Positions 54,275 to 63,252 of a stretch of DNA of 64,000 nucleotides are shown in pieces (position 1 is the stretch's first letter; each line of letters begins with the position of its first letter). The stretch lies in NCBI GenBank assembly GCA_021846275.1, contig JAJZBZ010000007.1, forward strand, positions 62,001-126,000, given 5' to 3'. Made by a program: the position numbers and the translations under genes. A model generated the notes under the pieces. The model did not search any database. It was given only the letters and a program-made list of their open reading frames with translations, and was not told where the DNA came from. This DNA comes from Acidobacteriota bacterium (GTDB taxonomy: Bacteria > Acidobacteriota > Terriglobia > Terriglobales > Acidobacteriaceae).

Positions 54275-54787
54275 ATGATTGTGCTCGATCCGGATGCGGA
54301 GCCGATGGCGGCGCTGCCGACGATGGCCACGCTGCGACGAGCGGCACAGGCGGCGCAGACGGCGGTGAGGCTGGATGGTGAAGTGACCGTGCTGCTGACC
54401 GATGATGCCGGAATCCGACGGCTGAACCGGAGATTTCGCGGGAAAAACAAGGCGACGGATGTTCTGTCGTTTCCGGCGGCGCAGCCTGAGTTTGGGCCGG
54501 GTTTTGGCGTGGCTGGAGACCTGGCGATCTCCGTGGAGACGGCGGCGCGACAGGCTGCGGCGGAGGGTCACGGGCTGAGCACGGAGCTGCGCGTGCTGAT
54601 GCTGCATGGGATGCTGCATCTGGCGGGAATGGATCACGAGACGGACGCGGGTGAGATGGCGGCGCACGAGGCGGAGCTGCGGCGGAAGCTGCGGCTGCCG
54701 CTGGGGTTGATTGAGCGCGTCTGTGCGCAGCCGCATGAGCGCGGACGCGCGATCCGTGGCCGCGCAGCGAGGAAAGCAAAACGATGA
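54275..54787 (+). CDS. ybeY: endoribonuclease YbeY (16S rRNA maturation)
   Basis: 170 residues from the ATG at 54275 (MIVLDPDAEPM), the usual family N-terminus; an ATG at 54209 would add 22 residues and neither has a clear ribosome site. The zinc site LMLHGMLHLAGMDHETDAGEM is the defining motif. VTVLLTDDAGIRRLNRRFRG followed by KATDVLSFPA is the conserved upstream part. A basic tail (RGRAIRGRAARKAKR) is added. YbeY trims the 16S 3' end and takes part in 70S quality control. It overlaps the next gene by ATGA. Confidence 0.95.
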   Translation: MIVLDPDAEPMAALPTMATLRRAAQAAQTAVRLDGEVTVLLTDDAGIRRLNRRFRGKNKATDVLSFPAAQPEFGPGFGVAGDLAISVETAARQAAAEGHGLSTELRVLMLHGMLHLAGMDHETDAGEMAAHEAELRRKLRLPLGLIERVCAQPHERGRAIRGRAARKAKR

Positions 54788-56181
54788 CGCCGGAGTGGGA
54801 TGCAGCGGCGATTGCGCTGGCGGTGATTCTGTGCGTGATGCGCTATCTGGTGCGCGTGGAGGATGCGGCTGGACGAATTCTGGCGCGGGATGTGCAGGAG
54901 CATCTGGAGGCGTGGGAGCGCGCGGTGGTGCCGCGGCTGGGGATGAGTCGCGAGCGCGCGGCGCAGGCGGCAGAGACGTGGGCGATGGTGGCTGTGGCGC
55001 TGGAGGCGCTGGTGCTGGCGCGGCTGGTGCTGACGCGTGTGGGCGCGTGGAGCGGAGCGGGGAGCGGATGGTGGCGCGTGGATGCGGCTGGCGAGTGGCT
55101 GGTAGGGCTGCTGCTGACGGTGGTGATCTGCGGCGAGGTGATTCCGTTTCTGATGATGCAGCGGCTGCGCGGGGACTGGCTGGCTCCGGTGGCGTGGCTG
55201 GTGCGCGGGATGCTGGTGGTGATGGCGCCGGTGACGGTGGTGATTCAATTTCTGCTTTCGATTGCGAGCCTGACGGAACCGGAGAGCGCGAGCGAGGATG
55301 AGTCGGGCGATGTGGAAGCGCTGCTGGAAGCGGGTGAGGAAGAGGGAATTCTGGAGGAGCAGGACAGGCAACTGGTGCGGTCGGCGCTGGAGTTTGGCGA
55401 CAAGCTGGTGAAGGAGGTGATGACGCCGCGGTCGGCGGTTTTTGCGGTGCCGGAGGATATGCTGCTGCGGGATTTTGTGGCGGCGCTGGCAAGGCAGAAT
55501 TATTCGCGCGTGCCGGTCTATCGCGGCACGCTGGACGAGGTGACGGGGATTGCGTTTGCGCGCGACCTGCTGCATGTGTCGGATGAGGAAAAGGCGGTGC
55601 GCACGGTGGGCAGCATGGCGCGGCTGGCGGCGCTGGTGCCGGAGACCAAGCGCGGGTATGATCTGCTGCGGGAGATGCAGCGCGAGAAGCAGCACATGCG
55701 CGTGGTGATTGATGAGTACGGCGACGTGGCGGGCGTGGTGACGATTGAAGACCTGCTGGAAGAGATTGTGGGCGCGATTCGCGATGAGCATGAGGATGAT
55801 GCCGAGGCGGCGAGTGAGGAAGCTGCGAGTGAGGAAGATGGGGCATGGCGCGTGCCGGGAGGTTTTCCTGCGGATCGGCTGGTGGAGTTGGTGGGCGGGG
55901 AGTGGGTGCCGGATGGCGAGAGTTACGAGTCACAGACGGTGGGCGGGCTGGTGACGGAGATTGCGGACAGGATTCCGCTGGCCGGAGAAGTGGTGGAGGC
56001 GGGAGGGTTGCGGATGGAGATTGTGAAGGCGAGCGAGCGGCGCGTGGAGGTGGTGCGCGTGCGGCGGGTGGAGCATGCCGTGGAGCGGATGAGCGCGGCA
56101 GCCGAGAGCGCGGATGCAGATGCGGAACCGCACACCGAAGCGGATGCGATTCCGGACGGGAATGAGAGCGAGGCGAGATGA
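54784..56181 (+). CDS. CNNM/CorC-HlyC family membrane protein with CBS pair
   Basis: 465 residues. Membrane segments lie near 7-24, 62-85, 104-127 and 136-160. A CBS pair covers about 205-325 (VKEVMTPRSAVFAV ... NYSRVPVYRGTLDEVTGI, then HMRVVIDEYGDVAGVVTIED). The CorC-HlyC domain occupies about 350-425 (GGFPADRLVELVGG, TVGGLVTEIADRIPLAGE). Members are linked to magnesium or cobalt efflux and were once called haemolysins. It has an acidic Glu/Ala/Ser insertion near 335-350 and an acidic tail. It sits between ybeY and era, a classic position, with ATGA overlaps on both sides. Confidence 0.93.
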   Translation: MTPEWDAAAIALAVILCVMRYLVRVEDAAGRILARDVQEHLEAWERAVVPRLGMSRERAAQAAETWAMVAVALEALVLARLVLTRVGAWSGAGSGWWRVDAAGEWLVGLLLTVVICGEVIPFLMMQRLRGDWLAPVAWLVRGMLVVMAPVTVVIQFLLSIASLTEPESASEDESGDVEALLEAGEEEGILEEQDRQLVRSALEFGDKLVKEVMTPRSAVFAVPEDMLLRDFVAALARQNYSRVPVYRGTLDEVTGIAFARDLLHVSDEEKAVRTVGSMARLAALVPETKRGYDLLREMQREKQHMRVVIDEYGDVAGVVTIEDLLEEIVGAIRDEHEDDAEAASEEAASEEDGAWRVPGGFPADRLVELVGGEWVPDGESYESQTVGGLVTEIADRIPLAGEVVEAGGLRMEIVKASERRVEVVRVRRVEHAVERMSAAAESADADAEPHTEADAIPDGNESEAR

Positions 56182-57290
56182 GATCGGGATTTGTGGCGTT
56201 GATCGGGCGACCGAATGCGGGCAAGAGCACGCTGCTGAATGCGCTGGTGGGCGAGCGGGTGGCGATTGTGACGAGCAAGCCGCAGACGACGCGGAATCGC
56301 ATTCTGGGGGTGGTGGAAACGAAGACGCGAGCGAGAGGCGCGGATGTGCCGGGTGAGGACGCGCAGATTGTGCTGATCGATACGCCGGGCGTGCATGAGC
56401 CGGAGACGCAACTGGATCGGCGGCTGATGCAGGAGGTGCATGAGGCGCTGGAGTCCTGTGACGTGGTGGCTCTGCTGGTGGACGTGACGCGGCGGCTGCG
56501 GATGGCGGACGAGGCGCAGGAGGGTCGGGAAAAGCGTGGCGGATGGCGCAGCGAGGATGAGCAGTTGCTGCGTTTGTTGAAGGCGACGAAGAGGCCGGTG
56601 GTGCTGGTGCTGAACAAGATTGACGCGGTGCGGCGGCAGGAGCTGCTGCCGTTGATTGAGGATCTGCGCGGGGTGCACGAGTTTGCGGCGGTGTATCCGA
56701 TCAGCGCGCGGAAGCGGGATGGGATCGAGCGGCTGGTGGAGGGATTGGCGGCGATGTTGCCGGAGGGCGAGCGGTATTTTCCGGAGGAGCAGTATACGGA
56801 TCAGCCGGTGCGTTTTCTGGTGGCGGAGATTATTCGCGAGCGGATTCTGATGGAGACGGGCGAAGAGGTTCCGTATGCGTCGGCGGTGGTGATTGAGCGA
56901 TTTGAAGAGCCAGAGGAGCCGGTGCGCAAGGTGAAGAAGCCGAGGATGCTGAAGGGTGGAGTTCCAGCGCCGGAGCGGCGGCGGCTGACGCGGATTGCGG
57001 CGGCGATCTATTGCGAGCGCGAAGGGCAGCGGGCGATTCTGGTTGGCGCGGGCGGGAGCAGGCTGAAGTCGATGGGGGCGAGCGCGCGGGAGCAGATCGA
57101 GAAGCTGCTGGGGACGGCGGTGTATCTGGAACTGCGGGTGATTGTGGAAGAGGGTTGGCGCGAGTCGCAGAGCTTTGTGGAGCGACTGGACTGGCGGCGG
57201 CAACTGGAAGAAATGGCCGCGCGACAGGCGGGCGATGGCGCGCGGGAACAGAAAAAATCTGAGCGGAAACAGGCGGAACGGAAACGCTGA
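56178..57290 (+). CDS. era: GTPase Era
   Basis: 370 residues. Era binds 16S rRNA and helps 30S assembly. G1 is GRPNAGKST, G2 lies in SKPQTTRNRI, G3 is DTPG, G4 is NKID, and the KH domain has ILVGAGGSRLKSMGASAREQI. It is longer than usual (about 300). Short insertions lie at 54-62 (RARGADVPG), at 113-127 (RRLRMADEAQEGREKRGGW) and in the linker before the KH domain (EEPEEPVRKVKKPRMLKGGV). A basic C-terminal tail (KKSERKQAERKR) is also added. It ends 1 nt from the converging GGDEF gene stop. Confidence 0.97.
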   Translation: MRSGFVALIGRPNAGKSTLLNALVGERVAIVTSKPQTTRNRILGVVETKTRARGADVPGEDAQIVLIDTPGVHEPETQLDRRLMQEVHEALESCDVVALLVDVTRRLRMADEAQEGREKRGGWRSEDEQLLRLLKATKRPVVLVLNKIDAVRRQELLPLIEDLRGVHEFAAVYPISARKRDGIERLVEGLAAMLPEGERYFPEEQYTDQPVRFLVAEIIRERILMETGEEVPYASAVVIERFEEPEEPVRKVKKPRMLKGGVPAPERRRLTRIAAAIYCEREGQRAILVGAGGSRLKSMGASAREQIEKLLGTAVYLELRVIVEEGWRESQSFVERLDWRRQLEEMAARQAGDGAREQKKSERKQAERKR

Positions 57291-57291
57291 G

Positions 57292-58308
57292 CTATTCGCT
57301 GACGCGTCCGCGCCCGGTGGATTTGACGGCGTACATGCGCTTGTCGGCGATGCCGAGGATCGCGTGGACGCTGTCGCCGTCGGTGGGGCAACTGGCGAGG
57401 CCGACGCTGGAGCCGATGGAGATTTCGAGGCCATTGCGCATGTGGAAGACAGACTCGGTCATGATCGAGTGAAGTCGCATAGAGGCTGCGATGGCCTCCG
57501 GTGGCGTGGTGGCGGGCATGAGGACGACGAACTCGTCGCCGCCGTAGCGGAAGCAGAGATCAGAGGCGCGCGCCGTGGCGCGGAGACGACGGCCGAAAGC
57601 TCCGAGCAGTTCGCTGCCGACGAGATGGCCGTGGACATCGTTGACCTGCTTGAAGCGGTCGAGATCGAGGAAGAGCAGGCTGAATGGGCGGGCGCTGGAG
57701 CGGTAGTGAGCGATCTCGCGCTCGAGCAAGGCGTAGAGATGGCGCGCGTTGAAGAGGCCGGTGACGTCGTCGGTGATGGTGAGTTGCTGCGCGCGCGAGA
57801 CATCCTGAGCGTTTTCGATGGCAATGGCGGTGTAGTCGGCGAGGATGTGAAGGAAGGCGATGGTGTAGTCGGAGTTCTGGCTGAGATCGGGGTTGAAGAT
57901 TTCGAGGACTCCGTGGGTGCCGCGACGTCCGCGGATGGGGATGGCGACGGCGGACTGAAAGCGGAAGCCGTGGTGCTGGAGCATAGTCTTTGCGGCGGGA
58001 TCGTCCTGGGCTTCGGGCAGGATGAGCGTCTGGCCGTGCTCGGCGACCCAGCCTGCGAGTCCTTCGCCGACCTTGACGCGGAGGTCTTTGAGCGGGGAGC
58101 CGTCGCCGAAGCCGGTGAGCGCGTAGTACAGCTCCTGGCGCGGCTCGTCGAGCATGAGCAAGGCCCAGAGTTCGGCGGTGATGAAGCGGTTCATCTGCTC
58201 GAGGATGGCGCGCAGGATGCTCTCCAGCTCAAGGCTGGAGGTGAGCGAGCGGGCCAGCTTGTGGAAGACCATGAGGTCTTCGAGCGGCATGCGATGATCC
58301 TGGGTCAT
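57292..58308 (-). CDS. diguanylate cyclase, GAF-GGDEF
   Basis: 338 residues from the Met at 58308; a Met at 58290 has AGGA closer and is an alternative. The GAF domain (about 15-170: LELESILRAILEQMNRFITA, VGEGLAGWVAEHGQTLIL) would sense a small ligand or redox signal. The GGDEF domain (about 180-335) has the active site RYGGDEFVVLMPA. The inhibitory RASD lies exactly five residues before it, so c-di-GMP product inhibition should operate. There is no membrane segment. It probably makes c-di-GMP in the cytoplasm; targets are not nearby. Confidence 0.95.
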   Translation of the reverse strand: MTQDHRMPLEDLMVFHKLARSLTSSLELESILRAILEQMNRFITAELWALLMLDEPRQELYYALTGFGDGSPLKDLRVKVGEGLAGWVAEHGQTLILPEAQDDPAAKTMLQHHGFRFQSAVAIPIRGRRGTHGVLEIFNPDLSQNSDYTIAFLHILADYTAIAIENAQDVSRAQQLTITDDVTGLFNARHLYALLEREIAHYRSSARPFSLLFLDLDRFKQVNDVHGHLVGSELLGAFGRRLRATARASDLCFRYGGDEFVVLMPATTPPEAIAASMRLHSIMTESVFHMRNGLEISIGSSVGLASCPTDGDSVHAILGIADKRMYAVKSTGRGRVSE

Positions 58309-58424
58309 GGCGGGACGGACAACGAGACGATTGTAAACGCTGCGGCAAGACTGGTATGTGGAAGGCGGGTAAGGGATGCGAGCGCGCATCGTGCCAGATG
58401 TGGGATGCGAACGAGTGGCGCGGG

Positions 58425-59468
58425 TTATCCGCCGATGTGGACCATGGAGCGCGAGGGCTTGAGGAAGCCCGGTTCGCCGATGTGGTGGCGCGCTTCCTTG
58501 GACTGGATGACCTGAAGCAGGTAGGCGCGCAGGTCGTCGTCGGTGGCACCGTTGCGGGCAAGCGCGGCGAGGTCATGTTCGCGATGGGAGAACAGGCAGG
58601 TGCGGATTTTGCCGTCGGAGGTGAGGCGGACGCGGCTGCACGCTCCGCAGAAGGCCTGGGTGACGGGCGCGATGATGCCGATCTCGCCATTGCCGTCGGC
58701 GAACCCGTAGCGCCGCGCAGTTTCGCCGGAGGTGGTGGGCGGAAGCGGCGTGAGCGGGTGGATGCGGTGGATGCGCTCGACGATCTCGGTGAGCGGGACG
58801 ACCATCTGAGGCGACCAGAGACGGTCTTCCTCAAGCGGCATGAACTCGATGAAGCGGACGACGACCTCGTGCTCGCGCGCAAATCGGGCGAAGGCTTCGA
58901 CCTGATCGTCGTTGAAGCCGCGCAGGAGGACGCAGTTGATTTTGACGGGGTGGAGTCCGGCGCGCTGCGCGGCCTGGATGCCGCGGACGACGGCTTGAAA
59001 GCTGCCGCTGACGCGGGTGATGCGCTCGAAGGTGGCAGGATCGACGGCGTCCATGCTGATGGTGACGCGGCTGAGGCCGGAGTCGCGCAGAGGCTGGGCG
59101 AGATCGTCGAGCAGGTGGCCGTTGGTGGTGACGGCGATCTCCGGCGCGCGGTCGGAAATTGTGCGCAGGGAGCGAATGCCGGAGACGATGTGGGGAAGGT
59201 CGCGGCGCAGGAGCGGTTCGCCGCCGGTGAGACGGACTTTTTCGATGCCAAGGCTGAGGAAGACGCGGATGAAGCGAAGATAGTCTTCGGCGCTCAGTTC
59301 GGCGTATTGCGCGCCGTGCTGGCCGGTGCGGCAGTAGACGCATTTGTAGTTGCAGCGGTCGGTGATGGAGACGCGCAGGTCGGTGATGGAGCGACCGTGG
59401 CTATCGCGCAGGAGAGGTGGGCCGGTGGAAGAATGCGCGTGAGCGTCGAGATGGAGATTGGCTGCCAT
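58425..59468 (-). CDS. moaA: GTP 3',8-cyclase MoaA
   Basis: 347 residues from the Met at 59468. It starts molybdenum cofactor synthesis by rearranging GTP with SAM radical chemistry. The SAM cluster is DRCNYKCVYC (Cys39, 43, 46) and LTGGEPLLRRDL is the SAM strand. The second 4Fe-4S is bound by FCGACSRVRLTSDGKIRTC. The essential C-terminal Gly-Gly is present (MVHIGG). Other moa/moe genes are not in the window. The longer frame upstream is not used, because it lacks conservation-type sequence. Confidence 0.96.
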   Translation of the reverse strand: MAANLHLDAHAHSSTGPPLLRDSHGRSITDLRVSITDRCNYKCVYCRTGQHGAQYAELSAEDYLRFIRVFLSLGIEKVRLTGGEPLLRRDLPHIVSGIRSLRTISDRAPEIAVTTNGHLLDDLAQPLRDSGLSRVTISMDAVDPATFERITRVSGSFQAVVRGIQAAQRAGLHPVKINCVLLRGFNDDQVEAFARFAREHEVVVRFIEFMPLEEDRLWSPQMVVPLTEIVERIHRIHPLTPLPPTTSGETARRYGFADGNGEIGIIAPVTQAFCGACSRVRLTSDGKIRTCLFSHREHDLAALARNGATDDDLRAYLLQVIQSKEARHHIGEPGFLKPSRSMVHIGG

Positions 59469-59511
59469 ACGTGGGTCTGGCTGCTGGCGGGAAGGTATGG
59501 CAGCCGGAAAA

Positions 59512-59790
59512 TCAGTCGATGCGAACGGTTCCGCGACGGAGCCAGGTGCCGACGCTGCCGGCGACAAGGACGATGGTGAGCGCGATGCCCATGTAGTAGG
59601 CCATCGGGTGCGCCCAGCCTGGGGAGTAGGTGAGATCCTGTCCGGCCCAGAGGGAAAGAATGGTGGCGATGACGGCGAACTGGCCGGCGATGACCTGGAG
59701 TGTCAGTCCCCAGTCGCGTCGGCGATCCAGAGCTTCGACCTGGTGGGGTGTCAGATTGCGTTCTTCAGGGGGCAGCATCATGTTTGGCAT
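59512..59790 (-). CDS. small two-helix membrane protein, function unknown
   Basis: 92 residues from the Met at 59790, with GGGAGA 9 nt upstream. The N-terminus is polar (MPNMMLPPEERNLTPHQVEA). Helix 1 is about 29-49 (LTLQVIAGQFAVIATILSLW) and helix 2 about 63-83 (MAYYMGIALTIVLVAGSVGTW), with a short loop GQDLTYSPGWAHP. No motif identifies a role. It is 43 nt downstream of nothing co-directional except the zinc-ribbon gene and precedes moaA by the same strand, so it may be in one transcript. Confidence 0.65.
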   Translation of the reverse strand: MPNMMLPPEERNLTPHQVEALDRRRDWGLTLQVIAGQFAVIATILSLWAGQDLTYSPGWAHPMAYYMGIALTIVLVAGSVGTWLRRGTVRID

Positions 59791-59974
59791 GGAAGCGGAA
59801 TCTCCCGGAGAGATTGTTCCGGAGGACCGGAAACTGGATTTATTGTAACTGCAAGGCGGCGGGGAAGGACAATTTCCGCTGAGCGCGCCCGGAGCGGATG
59901 GTTCAGTTTGTGGGACCGGGTTCCTGAAATTGGACGCTGCGCGCGCGGGGTGGAAGTGGTTGCTCCTGTGCGCG

Positions 59975-60250
59975 TCAATCGAGAAAGGCGATTGACTGGA
60001 GCGCGGTGATCTCGAAGCGTTTGCGGCAGCGAGCGTTCTGGCAGCCGAGCTGGTCGTCGCGGCGGACCATGTAGGACTGGGCCTTGGCGAAGCGGGCGCG
60101 GTCGCGTTCGTCGGCGTGGCGCGGAAGCTGATTGCGTTTGCGGCGGACGACCCAGGTGACGGCGTACTCGGCGTTTTGGCCGCAGTGGGGGCATCGGAGA
60201 TCGTGTTTCCGGGCTTCGGTGGACTCGGTGAAAAAATCGCGTTCTTCCAT
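59975..60250 (-). CDS. small zinc-ribbon protein, function unknown
   Basis: 91 residues from the Met at 60250 (MEERDFFTESTEARKHDLRC). CPHC at 20-23 and GCQNARCRKRF near 70-80 make a four-Cys zinc ribbon separated by a basic helix (RRKRNQLPRHADERDRARFA). The pattern suggests nucleic acid or protein binding. I have no name for it. It is divergent from the small basic protein at 60294, with 43 nt between start codons, so the promoters overlap. Confidence 0.65.
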   Translation of the reverse strand: MEERDFFTESTEARKHDLRCPHCGQNAEYAVTWVVRRKRNQLPRHADERDRARFAKAQSYMVRRDDQLGCQNARCRKRFEITALQSIAFLD

Positions 60251-60293
60251 GAGAGTGCTTCCTGTCTGAGGGAAAGTATTCCATACTCGGTGC

Positions 60294-60476
60294 ATGGCGA
60301 GGAAACGCAAGCCGGGAGTGTTTGACGTGGTGAGCGCGGTGAAGTCGGCGGCGCGGACGCATGTGGGACAGCCGCCACCGGCGCGCGTGGAGCAGCCGGT
60401 GGACGCCGGACGAGTGCGCGGGGCGAAGCACAAGAAGCCGCTGGAAGAGCTGCTGCGCGAGCGGGAAGAGCAGTGA
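60294..60476 (+). CDS. small basic protein, function unknown
   Basis: 60 residues: MARKRKPGVFDVVSAVKSAA then RTHVGQPPPARVEQPV and an ending rich in Lys/Glu (KKPLEELLREREEQ). Charge is strongly positive at the N-terminus and the tail looks helical. No Shine-Dalgarno is obvious. The codon choice and tidy start and stop between two genes support it, but it could be a chance frame. Confidence 0.45.
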   Translation: MARKRKPGVFDVVSAVKSAARTHVGQPPPARVEQPVDAGRVRGAKHKKPLEELLREREEQ

Positions 60477-60507
60477 GCGCGGCACCGGGGCGCGCTCGAC
60501 GGAAAAA

Positions 60508-61686
60508 TTATTGTTTCACGCTGTAGGGTCCGGGCAGGGATGGGCGAGGCGCGGCGGTGGTCTTGTCGGAAGCGGCTTTGCTGGAAGCGTCAGTCAGTTT
60601 GGAATAAATGCGGAACATGACGCCGAGGTCGAGCGCTTCGGCAACGGGCTGGCCGGATTTGAGGGCAGGCGCGAAACTGGCGGACTGAATGGCGGCGACG
60701 GCGCTCTCATCGAGGCCAAAGCCGATGGGGCGCAGGATGGCGATGCGTACGGGCCTGCCGCTGGCGCTGACGACGACGCGGTAGAGCGCGCGACCGGCGA
60801 TGCCGTTGGCCTGGGCGTAGCTGTTGGATGGCGGATCGATGATCTTGAGCAGGCGCGCGGAGTGATCGACAGCGCTTGAGGGCAGCACATCGTCGCCAGG
60901 AACGAATTCGTGGCCGGATCGCTGCGCGGCGTAGTAGAGCTGCCAGTCGTCGGGCAGCGAGGCAAGCATGGCCGCGTCAAGCGAGGGCGCGAGGATGCGC
61001 TGAAGCGCGTGGTTCAGCGTTTGCGCGGCAACGGCTGGGGAGTCGGCGGCGTGGTCTGCGTCCTGAGCGGCTGACGATGAGGGTGCCGATGACGCCGGTG
61101 CGGCGTTCGGCGGAGGCTTCTGAGAAGGATGCTTTTTGTCGGCGTGTGACTTTTTCGGTTTCACGACTGGCTGCCGCTCGATGGTGATGCGCAGCAGCTT
61201 CTTTTTGGGCGTGATGCGAATCTCTTCGACGGATTTCTGCGGGTCTTCGTAGGGCAGCGCGCCGAGGAAGTGAAGCGCGTAGCGAGCGCCTTCCAGCTCC
61301 AGTCGCTTGTGGGTGAGCTGCACCTTGTCGATGCGCACCAGGCAGAGCGTGTAGGAGCCGGTGTCGGCGTGGTCGAGCAGTTCGCCGCGTATGGAGAAGC
61401 GGAGCGAGTCGCCGAGCTGCATGCCGCGCAGATACCAGGTCTTGCCGGTGAGCTGGCGACGCAGATCGTCTTCAGTCGGAATGGGTGCGGCGGTCGCTTG
61501 CGATTGCGTCAGCGAGGCTGTTTTCGCTGGCACGGCCTGGGCTGGCACGGCTTGGGTTTGCATCGGCTGTGGAGATGCCTGTTGCGCGGACAGCGCGGGA
61601 CCATAGACAAGCAGGCCGAAGAGCAGCAGGCCGTGTGGAACGCAGGCGACGGGCAGAGCGTGGCGGCGCTGGTTGAGGGCAATCAT
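60508..61686 (-). CDS. exported protein with TonB C-terminal-type domain
   Basis: 392 residues. A signal peptide (LPVACVPHGLLLFGLLVYGPALSA) is followed by a Gln/Ala/Pro linker. A domain of unknown type (about 70-170: DDLRRQLTGKTWYLRGMQLG, DSLRFSIRGELLDHADTGSY) comes next, then a Lys/Pro/Ala linker (about 180-225). The C-terminal 100 residues have the TonB fold (IAGRALYRVVVSASGRPVRI, IGFGLDESAVAAIQSASFAPA). The N-terminal anchor looks cleavable, unlike classic TonB, so it may be a periplasmic TonB-like protein. No ExbB/ExbD genes are adjacent. Confidence 0.8.
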   Translation of the reverse strand: MIALNQRRHALPVACVPHGLLLFGLLVYGPALSAQQASPQPMQTQAVPAQAVPAKTASLTQSQATAAPIPTEDDLRRQLTGKTWYLRGMQLGDSLRFSIRGELLDHADTGSYTLCLVRIDKVQLTHKRLELEGARYALHFLGALPYEDPQKSVEEIRITPKKKLLRITIERQPVVKPKKSHADKKHPSQKPPPNAAPASSAPSSSAAQDADHAADSPAVAAQTLNHALQRILAPSLDAAMLASLPDDWQLYYAAQRSGHEFVPGDDVLPSSAVDHSARLLKIIDPPSNSYAQANGIAGRALYRVVVSASGRPVRIAILRPIGFGLDESAVAAIQSASFAPALKSGQPVAEALDLGVMFRIYSKLTDASSKAASDKTTAAPRPSLPGPYSVKQ

Positions 61687-61795
61687 TGGGGGAACCTGTC
61701 GAGGCCAATGTAACAGGGATTTCGATGGGTCGGATGAAAAATTGGCTGATGCGGAAATTTGCTTCGGAAATTCAGAGGAAGCAAAGCAATGGAAA

Positions 61796-62584
61796 CTATT
61801 GCGGATGACGCAGCCGCCAGAGGATGCGGCGAAACAGGCCCATGATGCGGCGCAGGTCAGCGTCGGTGGGCAGCAGGCGGCGCAGGAGGATGCGAAGCGC
61901 TTCGCCGTTGGCCGAACGCAGGCCGCGCGTGAGGTAGTTGGCCTGCTCCATGGTCTCTTCGATGAGGGCGGCGAGGCGGTCGAGCTGCTCGGAGCTGGGC
62001 AGCGCAGCGGGAGCGAGCGGTGGAGTGGGCCGCGCGGGACTGGAGTCGATTGCGCGTGTCAGTTCGTAAAGAGCGACGGCGACGGCCTGGCCGAGATTCA
62101 TTGAGGGCTGTTCGTGGGCAGTGTCGATGACGGCGATGGCGTGACACCAGGTGAGGTCGTCGGAGGTGAGGCCGTGCTTTTCCGAGCCGAAGACGAGCGC
62201 GACGCGAGATGGCGAATTTTCTGCGGCCGGTTTGGCTGGCTGGGTTGGCTCGGCGGCGAGAACGGCGCGCAGGAGGGCGGCAGCTTCCGGCATGGAGACG
62301 ATGCGCTGCTCCGGCCGACGGCGGTCGAGCGAGCCGGTGCCGATGACCAGAGAGCAGTCAGCGACAGCCTCGGCAAGCGTGTCGCAGACGCGGGCGCGGC
62401 GCAGGAGATCGGGCGCTCCGACGGCGGATTTTGCCTCGGTCCAGTTGACGGCAAAGGGCGCGACGATGGTCAGGTGGGAAAGGTCGAAGTTGGCCATGGC
62501 GCGCGCTGCGGCACCGATGTTGAGCGGATTGCGCGGCGAAACAAGGATGATACGGACGCGGTCGGACTGGTCAGCGGGTAGCAA
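61796..62584 (-). CDS. trmJ: tRNA 2'-O-methyltransferase TrmJ (SpoU family)
   Basis: 262 residues from a TTG at 62584, the only start near the conserved N-terminus (DRVRIILVSPRNPLNIGAAA). The SPOUT knot motifs are present: RIILVSPRNPLNIGAAARAM, VALVFGSEKHGLTSDDL and PSMNLGQAVAVALYEL. The C-terminal helical domain (about 195-262) is typical of TrmJ, which methylates position 32 of tRNAs. An insertion AEPTQPAKPAAENSP lies near 111-125. Upstream in-frame sequence is open but lacks a family match. Confidence 0.92.
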   Translation of the reverse strand: MLPADQSDRVRIILVSPRNPLNIGAAARAMANFDLSHLTIVAPFAVNWTEAKSAVGAPDLLRRARVCDTLAEAVADCSLVIGTGSLDRRRPEQRIVSMPEAAALLRAVLAAEPTQPAKPAAENSPSRVALVFGSEKHGLTSDDLTWCHAIAVIDTAHEQPSMNLGQAVAVALYELTRAIDSSPARPTPPLAPAALPSSEQLDRLAALIEETMEQANYLTRGLRSANGEALRILLRRLLPTDADLRRIMGLFRRILWRLRHPQ

Positions 62585-62707
62585 GGCTTCATTGTAAAAG
62601 CTGGATCGAGGTCTCCCGGATTTCACCGGAAACAGATGGGGAGCGGAGTGCGCTATGCTGGGGCCAATGTTTTGGGGCGAGAAAATCTGGGATCGGGAGC
62701 GTGGCGT

Positions 62708-63091
62708 ATGGCGAGTGTGAAGGGGAATTTTCAGGTGCAGATGAAGAAGGAAACTGTGGGGCCGATGCCTGGAGTGCAGCGCTACACGATGGACAAGGTC
62801 TGGACCGGCGGCTTCGTGGGCGTGAGCCATGGCGAGATGCTCGCAGCCGGCGACCCCGCGAAGGGCGAGGCTGGCTATGTGGCGATGGAGCGAGTAGAGG
62901 GTGTGCTGGAGGGTCGCAACGGCAGCTTCGCGTTGCAGCATATGGCGACGATGGATCGAGGCGGGCCGAAGATGCGTGTCGAGATTGTTCCCGGTTCGGG
63001 GACGGAGCTGCTGGTTGGAATTGCCGGGGCGCTGGAGATTTTGGTGGAAGGCGGAAATCACTCCTATGTTCTGAGCTACACGCTGGCGTGA
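62708..63091 (+). CDS. DUF3224 family protein
   Basis: 127 residues from the ATG at 62708 (MASVKGNFQVQMKKETVGPM). The alternating strands and phrases GVQRYTMDKVWTGGFVGVSH, GYVAMERVEGVLEGRNGSFA and LQHMATMDRG fit DUF3224, a small beta-barrel family of unknown role related to allene-oxide-cyclase-like folds. There is no signal peptide. It is divergent from trmJ and is the last gene before the rRNA region. Confidence 0.85.
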   Translation: MASVKGNFQVQMKKETVGPMPGVQRYTMDKVWTGGFVGVSHGEMLAAGDPAKGEAGYVAMERVEGVLEGRNGSFALQHMATMDRGGPKMRVEIVPGSGTELLVGIAGALEILVEGGNHSYVLSYTLA

Positions 63092-63252
63092 GACGACGCA
63101 CGGGAAATCGACGCGGGAATGAAGAAAATATTAATCTCTTATTTTCAGTAACATCCGTTGAATTGCGGGGTGCTTTCCACATCGATCCACAGAAAAACTC
63201 CGGCAAAAGATTGCAAACCCGTGAATCTCTTGCTATTCTCAGAAAGTCGCAA

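Noticed and set aside
62636-62707. Longer N-terminus of the DUF3224 protein
   Set aside because: The extra residues have no family character; the ATG at 62708 begins the conserved strand pattern.
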